A stretch of DNA of 64,000 nucleotides from Alkalihalobacillus bogoriensis ATCC BAA-922 (GTDB taxonomy: Bacteria > Bacillota > Bacilli > Bacillales > Bacillaceae_F), in the NCBI RefSeq assembly GCF_000621445.1, contig NZ_JHYI01000012.1, positions 1-64,000 on the forward strand, in the 5' to 3' direction. How positions within the stretch are numbered: the stretch's first letter is position 1; the number at the start of each line of letters is the position of its first letter. Positions 8,384-17,674 of the stretch are shown piece after piece. Under the pieces are notes generated by a model. It saw only the letters and a program-made list of their open reading frames with translations, did no database searches and was not told where the DNA came from. A program made the translations under genes and the position numbers.

Positions 8384-11300
8384 TTACATCATTTCAACTA
8401 CTTGTTGATGCGTCACGTAATAGAGCAACACTTTGGCGACGTCTTCATTCGTTAGTTTTTCCCAAACTTCCTTGTACAGCTGTACTTGATTATTATAGTA
8501 GCTCGTCAATTTTGATAGTTGATTTATATCTTTAAGTCGGTCTGTTTTATAATCAACTATTTTCCATTGCCCCTCTATTTTATACACCAAGTCAATGATT
8601 CCTGATAAAAATATCTGTGATGTCCCTTGTGTGTCTAGCTGTTCATATAATGGGTCTCCCTGGTGAATTGGTAAAGTAAAAGGAACCTCAGTTAAAACTT
8701 CATCTGCCCTTTGCAACTCTCGCCATATATCCGTTTCTTCTAACTTTTCTACGAGTAAGCATACTTCCTCTTTTCGTTCAACCGGCAGTTGATGTTTTTG
8801 GAGACTTAAACGAATATGTTCGTCCGTTAAAATTTGCTTTACATGTTGTTCAAAAACATCGTGAATTACTAGCCCCCACTGCAGCCCACCACCTTCTTCT
8901 CTATCAATATCTCTAAAATGAATGGACTCTTTTTCATCCGTAGGACTGACCTTTAGAAAAGAAGGTGTTGCACTTTCTTGTACCCAATCAAACAAACTCT
9001 CCGTTTCCTGTAGGTAGGATTCAAGGGTAACAGTAGCTAGCACCGGTTCTTTTTGAATCGTACTTGCTTTATTAATTTCCACTTCTTCTAGATTAGGTAG
9101 TCCTTTTAACAGCAAAGTCCATGGGTTCTGACTATCTTTTTTTTCGCAACTACTTATAATCATTAACTTTTCTGCCCTAGTCGCTGCGACATAAAGAATT
9201 CGTATTTCTTCTTCTACAAGATACGCTTCTTCCTCTGCTTTATACTCATCCCAATTCTTTGGTTGTGCGATTGGTGTTTTTGTAAAACCGCTTTGTTTCG
9301 TAAAAAGAAAATAGCCTTTTGAAGCTTGTTGTTCCCGTTTAATATGAGAAGAAATAAACTTACCGACATCTGTTTTCTTCCCAGGATGAGCTAGAAATAC
9401 AATAGGTGCTTCTAACCCCTTTGCTTTATGGACATTTAAAATCCGGACCGCATTCGCATCTTCATCTAAATTAACGACCTTCACTTTCGCTGATAAAAAA
9501 GTAGTCAAACTAGAAACGACTTCAAAATAAAGCGTATGACCGTTTTCCTCTTCTTTTCTAAGCGCCTCGATGATTTGTACAAATTGTGTATATTCTCGGG
9601 CTCCGTAACTATGCGCGACTAACAACGGATAAAACCCAACATCCTCAATGATTTTTTCAATCGCAACTAATGGAGAATAAGAGCGTACCCATTTGGCATA
9701 TTGCTTAAGCTTGCTAAATGCCTTTTCAACCGGATGAATTGGCTCATGTTCTGCATTTGATAGAGAACTGTAAATAGAAAATGAACCACCTTTTTGTTTC
9801 CACTCATATAACTGTTCATCACTAATACCAAACCAACAACTTCGTAATGTGGCGACTAGAGCAACTGAATTAGTAAGATCAACAAATGTTTCTAGTAAAA
9901 TAAGTAACTCTTGAAATACTCTACTCGTACCAATTTTCATTTCACCACTTACACTTATTGGAATTCCGGCTTGTTCTAACTTTGAACTATACACACCAAT
10001 ACCGGAATGATACCGTGTAATTATCATCATATCTTTTGGCTCATACCCTTGCTGTAACAGTGCTTGAATCGAAGCGCAAATATTTTCCGCATCTTTTTCG
10101 ATAATCATCGCTTGATTTTTTGTAAAATCAACAGGAACAACAATTTTCTTAATCTTACTCGTTTCTTGTTCGCCGGCATGAAACGAGTGCAATGGACGAT
10201 ATGCAGCTTGGTATTTTGATTCCTGTTCTGGTAAATGCTCTTGAAATACTTGATTTAACTTCTCAGTAATACTGTCAATCGTACGAAAATTCATTGTAAG
10301 CTGTAAGACTTCCCCACCATGCAAACAAATCAGTTCTTTTACTTTATTATAAATATCAATATCTGCCCTGCGAAAACGATAAATCGCTTGTTTTGGATCT
10401 CCTACAACAAAAAGAGAACCAGATCGTGGCTTACATTTCACCCATTCTTGTTCTGTCACATTTTCCCCTGTTAAAAAAAACATCATTTGCGCTTGAATCG
10501 GGTCGGTATCTTGAAATTCATCAACAAGCATACATCTGTATTTCTCTTGAAAATAAGATCGAACTTCAGGATTGCACTGTAATAGCTTTGTTGTTTGAAT
10601 AAGAAGATCTTGAAAGTTTAAGAGTGATTGCTCTTTTTTCATTTGCTCATACACTAGTAATGCTCCTTTTAGAAAGGAGATAATAATCGGATGGCAGTAT
10701 TCACGCCAATGCTGTAATAAAGGGGCAATGACGTCTTCTACAAATAATTCAATTCGTGCTTTATATTCTTTAGCATCTTCTTTTGTTGTCCATTTCTTTT
10801 GAGTAATCGCCAAAGCTGATTTTGACTCAAACAGCTCAAATACCTCAATTATAAGAGCTGGGGTTTCTTTTCGATATCGAGCTTTTCGCAATGCTTGTAG
10901 GATGTTTTTTTGTAATGAATCTGGACCTTTTTCAACGATATCTGGAATCGTTCGTTTTGCTTCCTTAAGCAGTGTGATTAATCGGGTAAAAGCTGTTTCT
11001 AACTGTGGCATTTCCATTGGTGTTGCCACCCACTCGACATCAGGATAATGTTTTATCATTTGAAATCGGTCAAGAAGTACTTCTTCTGTTACACCAATCT
11101 CATGTAAAGTCGTTATTTTTTTCTCATCTTCCGCTTGTAGTTTAGAAAGATAGACAGTCCATGCTTCTTCGGCAAGTTGTTTGTCCTCTTCGTCCTCAAG
11201 TTCACGGAACATCATATCAAGATTTGCTTCAATCGGTCGCTCCCGAAGTAGCCGAGCGCAAAAAGCATGGACTGTTCCAATAAAACATCGTTCTACATTT

Positions 11301-11587
11301 TGAATAGCTTCCTCAAGCTTTCTTTTTGTTTTTGGGTTTCCTTCCTTCTTCCACACTTTTTCTAATTCGTTTTGAAATCTCGTTTTTAATTCATCTGCCG
11401 CTTTTCTTGTAAACGTAATGGCAACGATTTCTTCGATTTGATTTGTTTCTGTGTAAATCAGATTAACCATGCGGTCAACTAAACTTGTTGTTTTCCCTGA
11501 GCCTGCTCCCGCTTCAACTAAAAAATTTTGGTGTAAATTGAATTTGATTTTGTCTCGGTCTCGTTGGTCAACAATTTGTTTAGTCAT
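8384..11587 (-). CDS. AddA/RecB-like UvrD-family helicase with C-terminal nuclease
   Basis: Superfamily 1A DNA helicase fused to a PD-(D/E)XK nuclease, expected to process double-strand DNA ends with the AddB-like partner. Visible motifs are Walker A GAGSGKT (27-33), motif II LVDEFQDTDPIQ, GDPKQAIYRFRRAD, the motif V region NVHKAKGLEAPIVFL and motif VI YVAATRAEKL. The C-terminal nuclease has GLVIHDVFEQH and GIIDLVY followed by IVDYKTDRL. An in-frame extension upstream overlaps the partner gene and lacks a site. The ATG at 11587 with AAGGGGG nine bases before it overlaps the AddB-like stop by eight bases and gives 1067 residues. That is clearly shorter than B. subtilis AddA (1232), and the N-terminus differs, so this may be a second, divergent system. 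Confidence 0.88.
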   Translation of the reverse strand: MTKQIVDQRDRDKIKFNLHQNFLVEAGAGSGKTTSLVDRMVNLIYTETNQIEEIVAITFTRKAADELKTRFQNELEKVWKKEGNPKTKRKLEEAIQNVERCFIGTVHAFCARLLRERPIEANLDMMFRELEDEEDKQLAEEAWTVYLSKLQAEDEKKITTLHEIGVTEEVLLDRFQMIKHYPDVEWVATPMEMPQLETAFTRLITLLKEAKRTIPDIVEKGPDSLQKNILQALRKARYRKETPALIIEVFELFESKSALAITQKKWTTKEDAKEYKARIELFVEDVIAPLLQHWREYCHPIIISFLKGALLVYEQMKKEQSLLNFQDLLIQTTKLLQCNPEVRSYFQEKYRCMLVDEFQDTDPIQAQMMFFLTGENVTEQEWVKCKPRSGSLFVVGDPKQAIYRFRRADIDIYNKVKELICLHGGEVLQLTMNFRTIDSITEKLNQVFQEHLPEQESKYQAAYRPLHSFHAGEQETSKIKKIVVPVDFTKNQAMIIEKDAENICASIQALLQQGYEPKDMMIITRYHSGIGVYSSKLEQAGIPISVSGEMKIGTSRVFQELLILLETFVDLTNSVALVATLRSCWFGISDEQLYEWKQKGGSFSIYSSLSNAEHEPIHPVEKAFSKLKQYAKWVRSYSPLVAIEKIIEDVGFYPLLVAHSYGAREYTQFVQIIEALRKEEENGHTLYFEVVSSLTTFLSAKVKVVNLDEDANAVRILNVHKAKGLEAPIVFLAHPGKKTDVGKFISSHIKREQQASKGYFLFTKQSGFTKTPIAQPKNWDEYKAEEEAYLVEEEIRILYVAATRAEKLMIISSCEKKDSQNPWTLLLKGLPNLEEVEINKASTIQKEPVLATVTLESYLQETESLFDWVQESATPSFLKVSPTDEKESIHFRDIDREEGGGLQWGLVIHDVFEQHVKQILTDEHIRLSLQKHQLPVERKEEVCLLVEKLEETDIWRELQRADEVLTEVPFTLPIHQGDPLYEQLDTQGTSQIFLSGIIDLVYKIEGQWKIVDYKTDRLKDINQLSKLTSYYNNQVQLYKEVWEKLTNEDVAKVLLYYVTHQQVVEMM

Positions 11588-14555
11588 ATGCTCGTACCCC
11601 CTTAAAACTCCGTACACCTGCTGACTGTTGGTCTTGATGTTTCTTTTCAATGACGTCAGCCTCATACTGCTCTCTTCGACAGATTTGCTTAAACTGACAA
11701 AACTTACAGTCATTTTCGTCATCTGTCATTGCAAAATGACCCAACTCAATAATTGTTAACAGCTTTTCTAAAATGGCGTGACCATTTGTTCGTAATTCTT
11801 TTTCTTGTTTACGCTCAAAAGCTTGTCCTAATCCTTTTTTCGTTGGAAACAAGTAAGAACTTCTTTTTACCGTTCCTTCCTTTAATCCTAAATGATTTTC
11901 AATCGCTAACGAATAGAGGAAGTGCTGTAATTGCCGCCCTCCGTTAAACTGCTTTTGTTCGTCATATCCCCACGTACTGCCTGTCTTATAATCGATAATA
12001 TGAATTGAATCATCTTGTTGAATATCCACTCGGTCAATTTTTCCTGACAGAGAAAATGGTCCAGAAGCTAATTGTATTGTCGCTGGGGGTTTCCCATCAA
12101 CTCCAAACGTATATTCCAAGTATTTCGGTTCGGCTTCATGCGCTCGTTCTTCTTCAATTTTTAAAAAAGTCTCACAAGATTCTATGATTTCTTTTGTTTC
12201 CTTCCATTCAACTTGAGAGTTTGGTGGTGGTAACTGTTCTTTTACATTGTGTAAACAGTCTTGCACTATAGCGAGTAGTAATGAATGATGCAATTCGTAC
12301 ACAGGTTTTTGCATCTGTTCTTGAAGCATTCGATAAAAGCGCTCGAATATTTCATGTAATACAGTTCCTCTAGTTGCTGGGCCTAACCATTGTTTTTCGT
12401 TATATTCCAGCTCTTCTATCGGTTTAATCTTTAACACTTCTTGCAAAAAATACGAGTATGGGCATGTTGCAAGCATTTCTAATTTCCCTGCTGAAATTTG
12501 TTGTTCTCGATTTTTGCGTGGGTCCCATTGAGTCGTGTCACTTTCGACTTTGCCATCGTAAACAGTAAACGAACTACTATTACGAAACTCTTCAGCTTCC
12601 ATCCCATGTATTAGTTGGTCAAACTGCTCGAGCAGTTCCCATTCGATTTCATTTGTTTCTCTTCTAGTTAATTTTGTTGTCCACCAGTCTTTTTCTGTTA
12701 CTAGATCAACCTCTTTGCAAGGAAACTCTTTCTGCAGATGTGTAAAATCGATATCGTGCTTACCAGTTACAAAGCGATAACATTGCAAAAACAAATGGGA
12801 CGGTGCTAACATTCGATTGTCATTGATATTAAACTGACTACAACTTAAATGAACATGACCAGAGCTTGAAGCAATGAATTGCAGCATCGCATAATTTTTT
12901 TCTATGATGCTATTTTGGAGCAATGGGATGTTTTTGCCTAAGTTCGTTCTTTCTTTGTCAAGCAGTAACGGATTTTCACTTTGACTTTTTGGAAAACGGT
13001 GTTGATCTAACCCCACAACAAATCTATGATGGCGACTTATATATATTCCTTTTTGATAAGAAGAAACATGCAAATGCCCAGGTTTTGCCCGAGATGCTCC
13101 AATATTTATGGTGATTAACAGCTCTTCAATATGAAACAATGCTTCTTGGACTGGTATGACCTCATGTATATAAGGAATCATTTGTTCAATTTTTTCTAAT
13201 AAGCTCGTTTTAGCAGCTTCATCATAAAAGGATGTGCTATTTGCCATTTTTGAAATGATAAAATGTAACCCTTGCAAAAGTTCTCGTAGTGAAACCTGAT
13301 TATCATTCACCGATGTTGGCAAAGCACTGAAAATCGAATCATACCATCGTTTCATCCATACTAAGTCTTTATGTAATTGTTCTAAGTAAGGTTGGTGTTG
13401 TTCATTTTCATCAAGTCGCTCTTTTACTTTCTTTATTTCAGTTTGTAATCGTTCCGAATACCTTGCTTTTCCCCAGCCAATATCCAACTGACGAAGAAGT
13501 GTTGTCCATCTTGTTTTTGAAGGTGCATCATCTTCTAAATGAAACAAACCTTCTTGTAATAGCTTTACAAAAAATGAAGTTTCGTACGATGTTCTTATCC
13601 ATTGAACTACACCGTTTATCAGCTTACCCGGCTTTGTAAATTGAACAGGAATTCCATCTTGAAAGGTGACAGGGATGTTATATGATTGTGAAAGATGGAA
13701 TATCGTTGCTACATATGGATGAGGTGTTGTATAAAACATCGCACACTCATCCAAACGCAATTGTTTACATTTTATTTGAAATAACACTTCTTTTATCTCT
13801 TGTTCTTCTGTTTTACATTTACTTAACGTTATCGATTGATTTTCTTTTTCACATGAATTGAGTTGATAAAGATAACTGAGTGTGGTCGGTTCACCTTCCG
13901 CAATGAAAGAGTATTTCGTTTCTTTTGGTTTTGGCACTCCGTAAACAGGGGGGACAGGCATAAATAACATGGTAGGACATAGATGTTCAAGAAATTGTTC
14001 TTGGACATATGCTAAAGATAACTGACTTTGTAGTAAAAATAGACGTTCTGAACGAGCTACTTTTTCTTTAGCTTGTTTATATAAGCTCGCTTCATCTTTG
14101 ATTTGATAATCCACCATCACTTTTTCAAACCGTTGCATAATCCGAATGATATCTTGTCCTTTTTGTTCGGAAACAAAGGCGTTTGGCTGTATCGTTATGC
14201 TCGTAAATCCTGCCAGTCGCAAATCTTGAATCAAATTGAACATGTGATAACTAAATGCTGTTGTTATTTCTAACTGTTGAAAATAGTGGAGTTTCTTTTC
14301 TTGTTGCATTGATTTTACGATAGAATACATAAAATGAGCTCCTAGTGTTGTTGTTATATATTCACTATGTGTCTGAATCGTATCTAAAGCTAAATCCCGG
14401 ACTGTTTTTATTTTTACATTGATCGCATGATGACCGCTTTTTACATAATCGAGCATGATTTGATCCCCAATAAGATATGAATCGACTACGAGGATTTTTT
14501 CTTTTAGTGGATGTTGTTCACAAGTTTCCCGTAACATTTCAACTACTTCCTTCAA
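11580..14555 (-). CDS. AddB-like PD-(D/E)XK nuclease, no visible Walker A
   Basis: Partner of the helicase encoded next. The C-terminal third carries the AddB-type iron-sulphur nuclease: a Cys in ATCPYSYF near residue 690 and Cys950, Cys953 and Cys959 in CKFCQFKQIC. The nuclease motifs RGTVLHEIFERF and GKIDRVDI with HIIDYKTGS lie between. B. subtilis AddB (1166 aa) opens with a GRSGSGKT loop; here the N-terminus shows no such motif, so the helicase-like half looks inactive. At about 990 residues it is smaller. The 14555 start is TTG with AGAGGTGA upstream; an ATG at 14537 with GAAGGAAG is an alternative. Function as an end-processing nuclease is inferred from domains and pairing. Confidence 0.85.
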   Translation of the reverse strand: MKEVVEMLRETCEQHPLKEKILVVDSYLIGDQIMLDYVKSGHHAINVKIKTVRDLALDTIQTHSEYITTTLGAHFMYSIVKSMQQEKKLHYFQQLEITTAFSYHMFNLIQDLRLAGFTSITIQPNAFVSEQKGQDIIRIMQRFEKVMVDYQIKDEASLYKQAKEKVARSERLFLLQSQLSLAYVQEQFLEHLCPTMLFMPVPPVYGVPKPKETKYSFIAEGEPTTLSYLYQLNSCEKENQSITLSKCKTEEQEIKEVLFQIKCKQLRLDECAMFYTTPHPYVATIFHLSQSYNIPVTFQDGIPVQFTKPGKLINGVVQWIRTSYETSFFVKLLQEGLFHLEDDAPSKTRWTTLLRQLDIGWGKARYSERLQTEIKKVKERLDENEQHQPYLEQLHKDLVWMKRWYDSIFSALPTSVNDNQVSLRELLQGLHFIISKMANSTSFYDEAAKTSLLEKIEQMIPYIHEVIPVQEALFHIEELLITINIGASRAKPGHLHVSSYQKGIYISRHHRFVVGLDQHRFPKSQSENPLLLDKERTNLGKNIPLLQNSIIEKNYAMLQFIASSSGHVHLSCSQFNINDNRMLAPSHLFLQCYRFVTGKHDIDFTHLQKEFPCKEVDLVTEKDWWTTKLTRRETNEIEWELLEQFDQLIHGMEAEEFRNSSSFTVYDGKVESDTTQWDPRKNREQQISAGKLEMLATCPYSYFLQEVLKIKPIEELEYNEKQWLGPATRGTVLHEIFERFYRMLQEQMQKPVYELHHSLLLAIVQDCLHNVKEQLPPPNSQVEWKETKEIIESCETFLKIEEERAHEAEPKYLEYTFGVDGKPPATIQLASGPFSLSGKIDRVDIQQDDSIHIIDYKTGSTWGYDEQKQFNGGRQLQHFLYSLAIENHLGLKEGTVKRSSYLFPTKKGLGQAFERKQEKELRTNGHAILEKLLTIIELGHFAMTDDENDCKFCQFKQICRREQYEADVIEKKHQDQQSAGVRSFKGVRAYD

Positions 14556-14807
14556 GCGCCGTCACCTCTCAACTTGAAATGTATTTTTTACATTTTTACT
14601 ATAACGAAAAAGGTATACCAGATTTGGGATAGCTAATTCATTAATTTCGATAATCTATCAATCTCTTAATCCAGATATCATGATATTTCTATTTTTAACA
14701 ACTATACGTCTTTCCATACAAAAAGCGGAAAAGTTAACGGCCAGCCTTGTTAAAAGGAGTTGAAGAGGATTTTGTGGAAGAGTAGGAGTTTTTTTGAGGA
14801 ACTACTT

Positions 14808-14986
14808 AAGAAAAACACGGAGCGTCTTTTCTTTCAAGCGAAGTACGGAGCCCTGCCCGCTTTTGAAAGTGAACCCCAAGTCCTCTTCCTGGGGTGAAAC
14901 GCGCAGGTGCGCAGCCTTCGCTCTTCTTGAAATAGCTTTCAAAGCTTCACTGCAATACTAAAATTACTTTCTTATCTCTTAATAAA
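14808..14986 (+). repeat. H160 dispersed repeat, copy b (full length)
   Basis: Full-length copy, closest to copy d. It contains the nested pairs gcgaag/cttcgc, cctgc/gcagg and cccaag/cttggg-type arms, and ends in the AT-rich stretch that also ends copies d and f. It fills the centre of a 525-bp gap between the AddB-like gene and the small ORF at 15081. The remaining flanks (14556-14807 and 14987-15060) show no other feature I can support. Confidence 0.8.
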
Positions 14987-15080
14987 ATTTGTAACATATC
15001 CTAAGCTCATAATTCATTTACATATTTTTTTACGAAACGAAAAAAATAAAGCTATACTTTGTTTGAAAGGAGGACTTACA

Positions 15081-15206
15081 ATGGGAAAAAAATCAAAATC
15101 AAAACGTAATATGATCGAAAGTAAAGATGCGGCTCAACCAAACAATGGAAAAGAAAGAGAAACGATTTCAAAAGTGAGCCGAGAGCTTGAGGACCGCGAA
15201 CGCTAA
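15081..15206 (+). CDS. Very small basic hydrophilic protein (41 aa), unknown
   Basis: A 41-residue frame preceded by a strong AAGGAGGA site seven to eight bases from the ATG. The N-terminus is Lys/Ser-rich (MGKKSKSKRN) and the C-terminal half is charged and likely helical (ISKVSRELEDRER). There is no signal peptide or membrane segment. A short CCCTCC/GGAGGG hairpin follows the stop (about 15213-15230). I do not recognise the family. Small Lys-rich proteins of this kind in bacilli are often spore-core or stress proteins, but that is a guess. The strong ribosome site and following hairpin support a real gene. Confidence 0.65.
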   Translation: MGKKSKSKRNMIESKDAAQPNNGKERETISKVSRELEDRER

Positions 15207-15250
15207 AGCAGGACTCCCTCCAAGGAGGGATCACTCTACTCTCTCTTCCT

Positions 15251-16441
15251 TTATTCTTCATCAGGTGCCGCACTAAGAAGTGTTTCTGGAGCCATCGTAA
15301 ATCCTTCAATAACCGCATCTTCATCAATTTCAATAAGCAAGCAACGTTTTCCGTTATAGTTCACTTGCTTCACATACTTTAAATCTTGAGGGCTTACTGA
15401 AATATTTGCTACTTTTGTATTAATTTTAATTGATTTTGATTTATAACTTGGAACAATATTGCTTGCTTTCAACTCATATTTCTCATCATCAATCACTTTT
15501 TTATATGCCATCTCGACTTTATCGAGATTGACATCTTCAACCCCACTTACTTTTAATACTCGTTCTACATCTTTATAATCAAGTTTCGGGATATCTTCTT
15601 CCTCATTTTCATCCATGACCTTTTGAATTTCTTCATAGACGTTTGAAAGTGTTCGAGTATTAAACTGCTCACCAACTACATCTTTTACAATTTCCTCAAA
15701 CACGGCTTTGTCTTCCTGTGCCGTTAGAAATGTTTCTGCATTTAAGACTTCTTCTACAAAATGTGGGTCAGGTTCATTTGCTTTTCCTGACGAGTATAAA
15801 ATATGGTTTACATCTGCTGAGTTTTCAGTAAAACACGGGTACATAAACCCAGCCATCGGAGCAGTCAAATTAATAATCGGATCAACAACTACATTATATT
15901 TAAACTCTTTTTCCACATAGTCAAACACTAATGACTTTTGTGGTTCTTCTGTTTTGTTAATGCTGCACAAAGCAAACGGATGTGTATACACTTCGTCAGT
16001 TGCTTGATGTTCTGTTTCTTCGTTACTTGCTTTTGTCGGCTTATAATAGCTACCACGAATAAACGTAACGACGACATCATGTTTATATTCTACATCTTTA
16101 AACATTTTTGCAACGAGTTGTAGCATATGCTCTTTCCAATCTTCTACCTCACTTGCTTGCAAACCATTGTAAAGGATATGTTGAGTATGATCTTGAATTG
16201 CTTCTTGCTGAAATCTTAATTCAAATAACTTTGAATCTAATTGACCTGTTAAGATTTTTTTGAAATTATTCATAAATAACTCTTGGTGTTCGTCATCAAG
16301 CAATGGAAAAGGTTGACATTCTTGATGGTATATATCACTACTTTCTTTTTGAACATACACGTTGAAAATATCGGTTATTTTTAATAACTCATTATTTAGT
16401 TTGAATTGTTTGCGAATATTTGCCACATCTTTTTTATTCAT
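15251..16441 (-). CDS. DUF4317 family protein
   Basis: A 396-residue cytoplasmic protein without signal or membrane segments. Its N-terminus (MNKKDVANIRKQFKLNNELL) matches what I know of the DUF4317 family, found in Bacilli and Clostridia and of unknown function. The C-terminal third is Glu/Asp/Lys-rich. I use the ATG at 16441 (AGGAG about 12 bases upstream); an in-frame TTG at 16453 sits directly on the ribosome site. It converges with the small gene at 15081. No functional clue comes from its neighbours. Confidence 0.8.
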   Translation of the reverse strand: MNKKDVANIRKQFKLNNELLKITDIFNVYVQKESSDIYHQECQPFPLLDDEHQELFMNNFKKILTGQLDSKLFELRFQQEAIQDHTQHILYNGLQASEVEDWKEHMLQLVAKMFKDVEYKHDVVVTFIRGSYYKPTKASNEETEHQATDEVYTHPFALCSINKTEEPQKSLVFDYVEKEFKYNVVVDPIINLTAPMAGFMYPCFTENSADVNHILYSSGKANEPDPHFVEEVLNAETFLTAQEDKAVFEEIVKDVVGEQFNTRTLSNVYEEIQKVMDENEEEDIPKLDYKDVERVLKVSGVEDVNLDKVEMAYKKVIDDEKYELKASNIVPSYKSKSIKINTKVANISVSPQDLKYVKQVNYNGKRCLLIEIDEDAVIEGFTMAPETLLSAAPDEE

Positions 16442-16547
16442 ATGTTTGTACAACTCCTATGTCATTTTGAACCGTACTAGATCCATTTTTGAGTCCACTA
16501 CAAATTATACTATTTAAGTTTGTCTCCTTGTAAGATCTTTTTTCTCT

Positions 16548-17306
16548 TTAAAAAAAGTTCTTCCATATAATTTGCAAAGCCATAACAAAACAAATCGTTA
16601 TCACTAACGGTCGAATGAGCTTTACCCCTTTTTCTAGCACCATCTTTGCTCCTATATAAGCCCCAATAATTTGTCCAATCATCATTATAATTCCAATAAG
16701 CCATGCGATTTGTCCATAAAAAAGAAAATATAGAAGAGCTGCCATATTACTTGTAAAATTTAAAATTTTCGCATTCGCTGTCGCCTTTGGAGCACCAAAT
16801 CCACATAATGCTATAAATGCGACAGCCATAAGACTTCCCGTTCCTGGACCAAAAAATCCGTCATAGAAACCTAATAACGGAGCTATTGTGATTGAAAATA
16901 TCGATAATTTCATCTTGGCTTTTCTGTCGATATTATCAATTTTTGGGGAGAGTAAAAAGTAAAAACCAATAACGATGAGCAGTATAGGTAAGAGTAACAC
17001 TAAATACTCGGCATTGATTTGTAAAACAAGCCATCCTCCAATAACCGCACCGATAAAAGTTGTAATGACAGGTATAGTTATTGTTTTACGATCAATAGCT
17101 CCTTTTTTAATAAAATACATTGTCGCCACAAACGTGCCACTACTTCCTTGTAATTTATTTGTAGCAATCGCTGTTGCTGGTGGCATTCCTACTAATAACA
17201 TTGAAGGAATTGTTAATAACCCTCCTCCACCAGCAATCGTGTCAACCCAGCCCGCAATAACCGCAACGATTAATAAGAATAAAATGATTTCAAGACTAAT
17301 TTCCAC
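16548..17306 (-). CDS. TauE/SafE family membrane exporter
   Basis: A protein of about 252 residues with roughly eight hydrophobic segments. It has the family's paired motifs: AGWVDTIAGGGGLLTIPSMLLVG near the N-terminus (interrupted only by glycines) and GFYDGFFGPGTGSLM after the middle. The family moves sulphite, sulphoacetate or similar anions; the substrate here is unknown. The start is GTG at 17306 with GGGAGG seven bases away; longer versions of the frame have no site. It lies alone between the DUF4317 gene and Q51 copy B. Confidence 0.88.
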   Translation of the reverse strand: MEISLEIILFLLIVAVIAGWVDTIAGGGGLLTIPSMLLVGMPPATAIATNKLQGSSGTFVATMYFIKKGAIDRKTITIPVITTFIGAVIGGWLVLQINAEYLVLLLPILLIVIGFYFLLSPKIDNIDRKAKMKLSIFSITIAPLLGFYDGFFGPGTGSLMAVAFIALCGFGAPKATANAKILNFTSNMAALLYFLFYGQIAWLIGIIMMIGQIIGAYIGAKMVLEKGVKLIRPLVITICFVMALQIIWKNFF

Positions 17307-17402
17307 GCTACAACCCTCCCAATGCGTTCTATTCTCATATTCTAGCATTTTTATTGGAAGTTACAGCAAATATTTACCAGGGGGCAAGGATTATTTTCTT
17401 TT

Positions 17403-17592
17403 TGACGTACGGACATAGATTCCGCTATTTCCTATTTTATGCCCGTTTCTCAGGTAGCTTTGGACATATGTTCCGCTATTTCACTTATTTTCAAGGAATT
17501 CGTGCTCTTTTTCGCAAAGTAACGGAACGTATGTCCGATAGCGAAAACTTTAACGACAATTATGGATAAATAACAGATCCTATGTCCGAACG
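17403..17592. repeat. Q51 four-unit dyad element, copy B
   Basis: Direct units have CGGACA (second one TGGACA) at 17410 and 17461, 51 bp apart. Inverted units have TGTCCG at 17532 and 17583, 51 bp apart. Unit centres vary (CATAGAT, CATATGT, ACGTATG, TCCTATG) while the flanking TCCG/CGGA arms hold. It lies between the terminator of the siderophore operon and the start of the TauE/SafE gene. 17307-17402 shows no other clear feature. Confidence 0.85.
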
Positions 17593-17615
17593 CCCTAACT
17601 CATACAATACGCCAA

Positions 17616-17651
17616 CAAAAAAGAAGCCGCAGCCAACTGACAAACGACTTC
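17616..17651 (-). terminator. Terminator of the siderophore transport operon
   Basis: A stem of GAAGTCG with CGGCTTC (17651-17645 and 17629-17623), followed on the minus strand by TTTTTTG. The loop is longer than usual, about 15 bases. It lies 24 bp after the ATPase stop. Confidence 0.65.
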
Positions 17652-17674
17652 CTACTAGCTATGTTTTAACGGAA

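Noticed and set aside
11588-11722. 45-codon N-terminal extension of the AddA-like helicase
   Set aside because: It lies inside the AddB-like gene and lacks a ribosome site, while the ATG at 11587 has AAGGGGG and the usual short lead to Walker A.
17354-17569. Open frame across Q51 copy B with a repeated GHxFRYF peptide
   Set aside because: The 51-bp unit spacing is 17 codons, so any open frame shows a repeated peptide. It has no ribosome site, and the same frame is broken in other copies.
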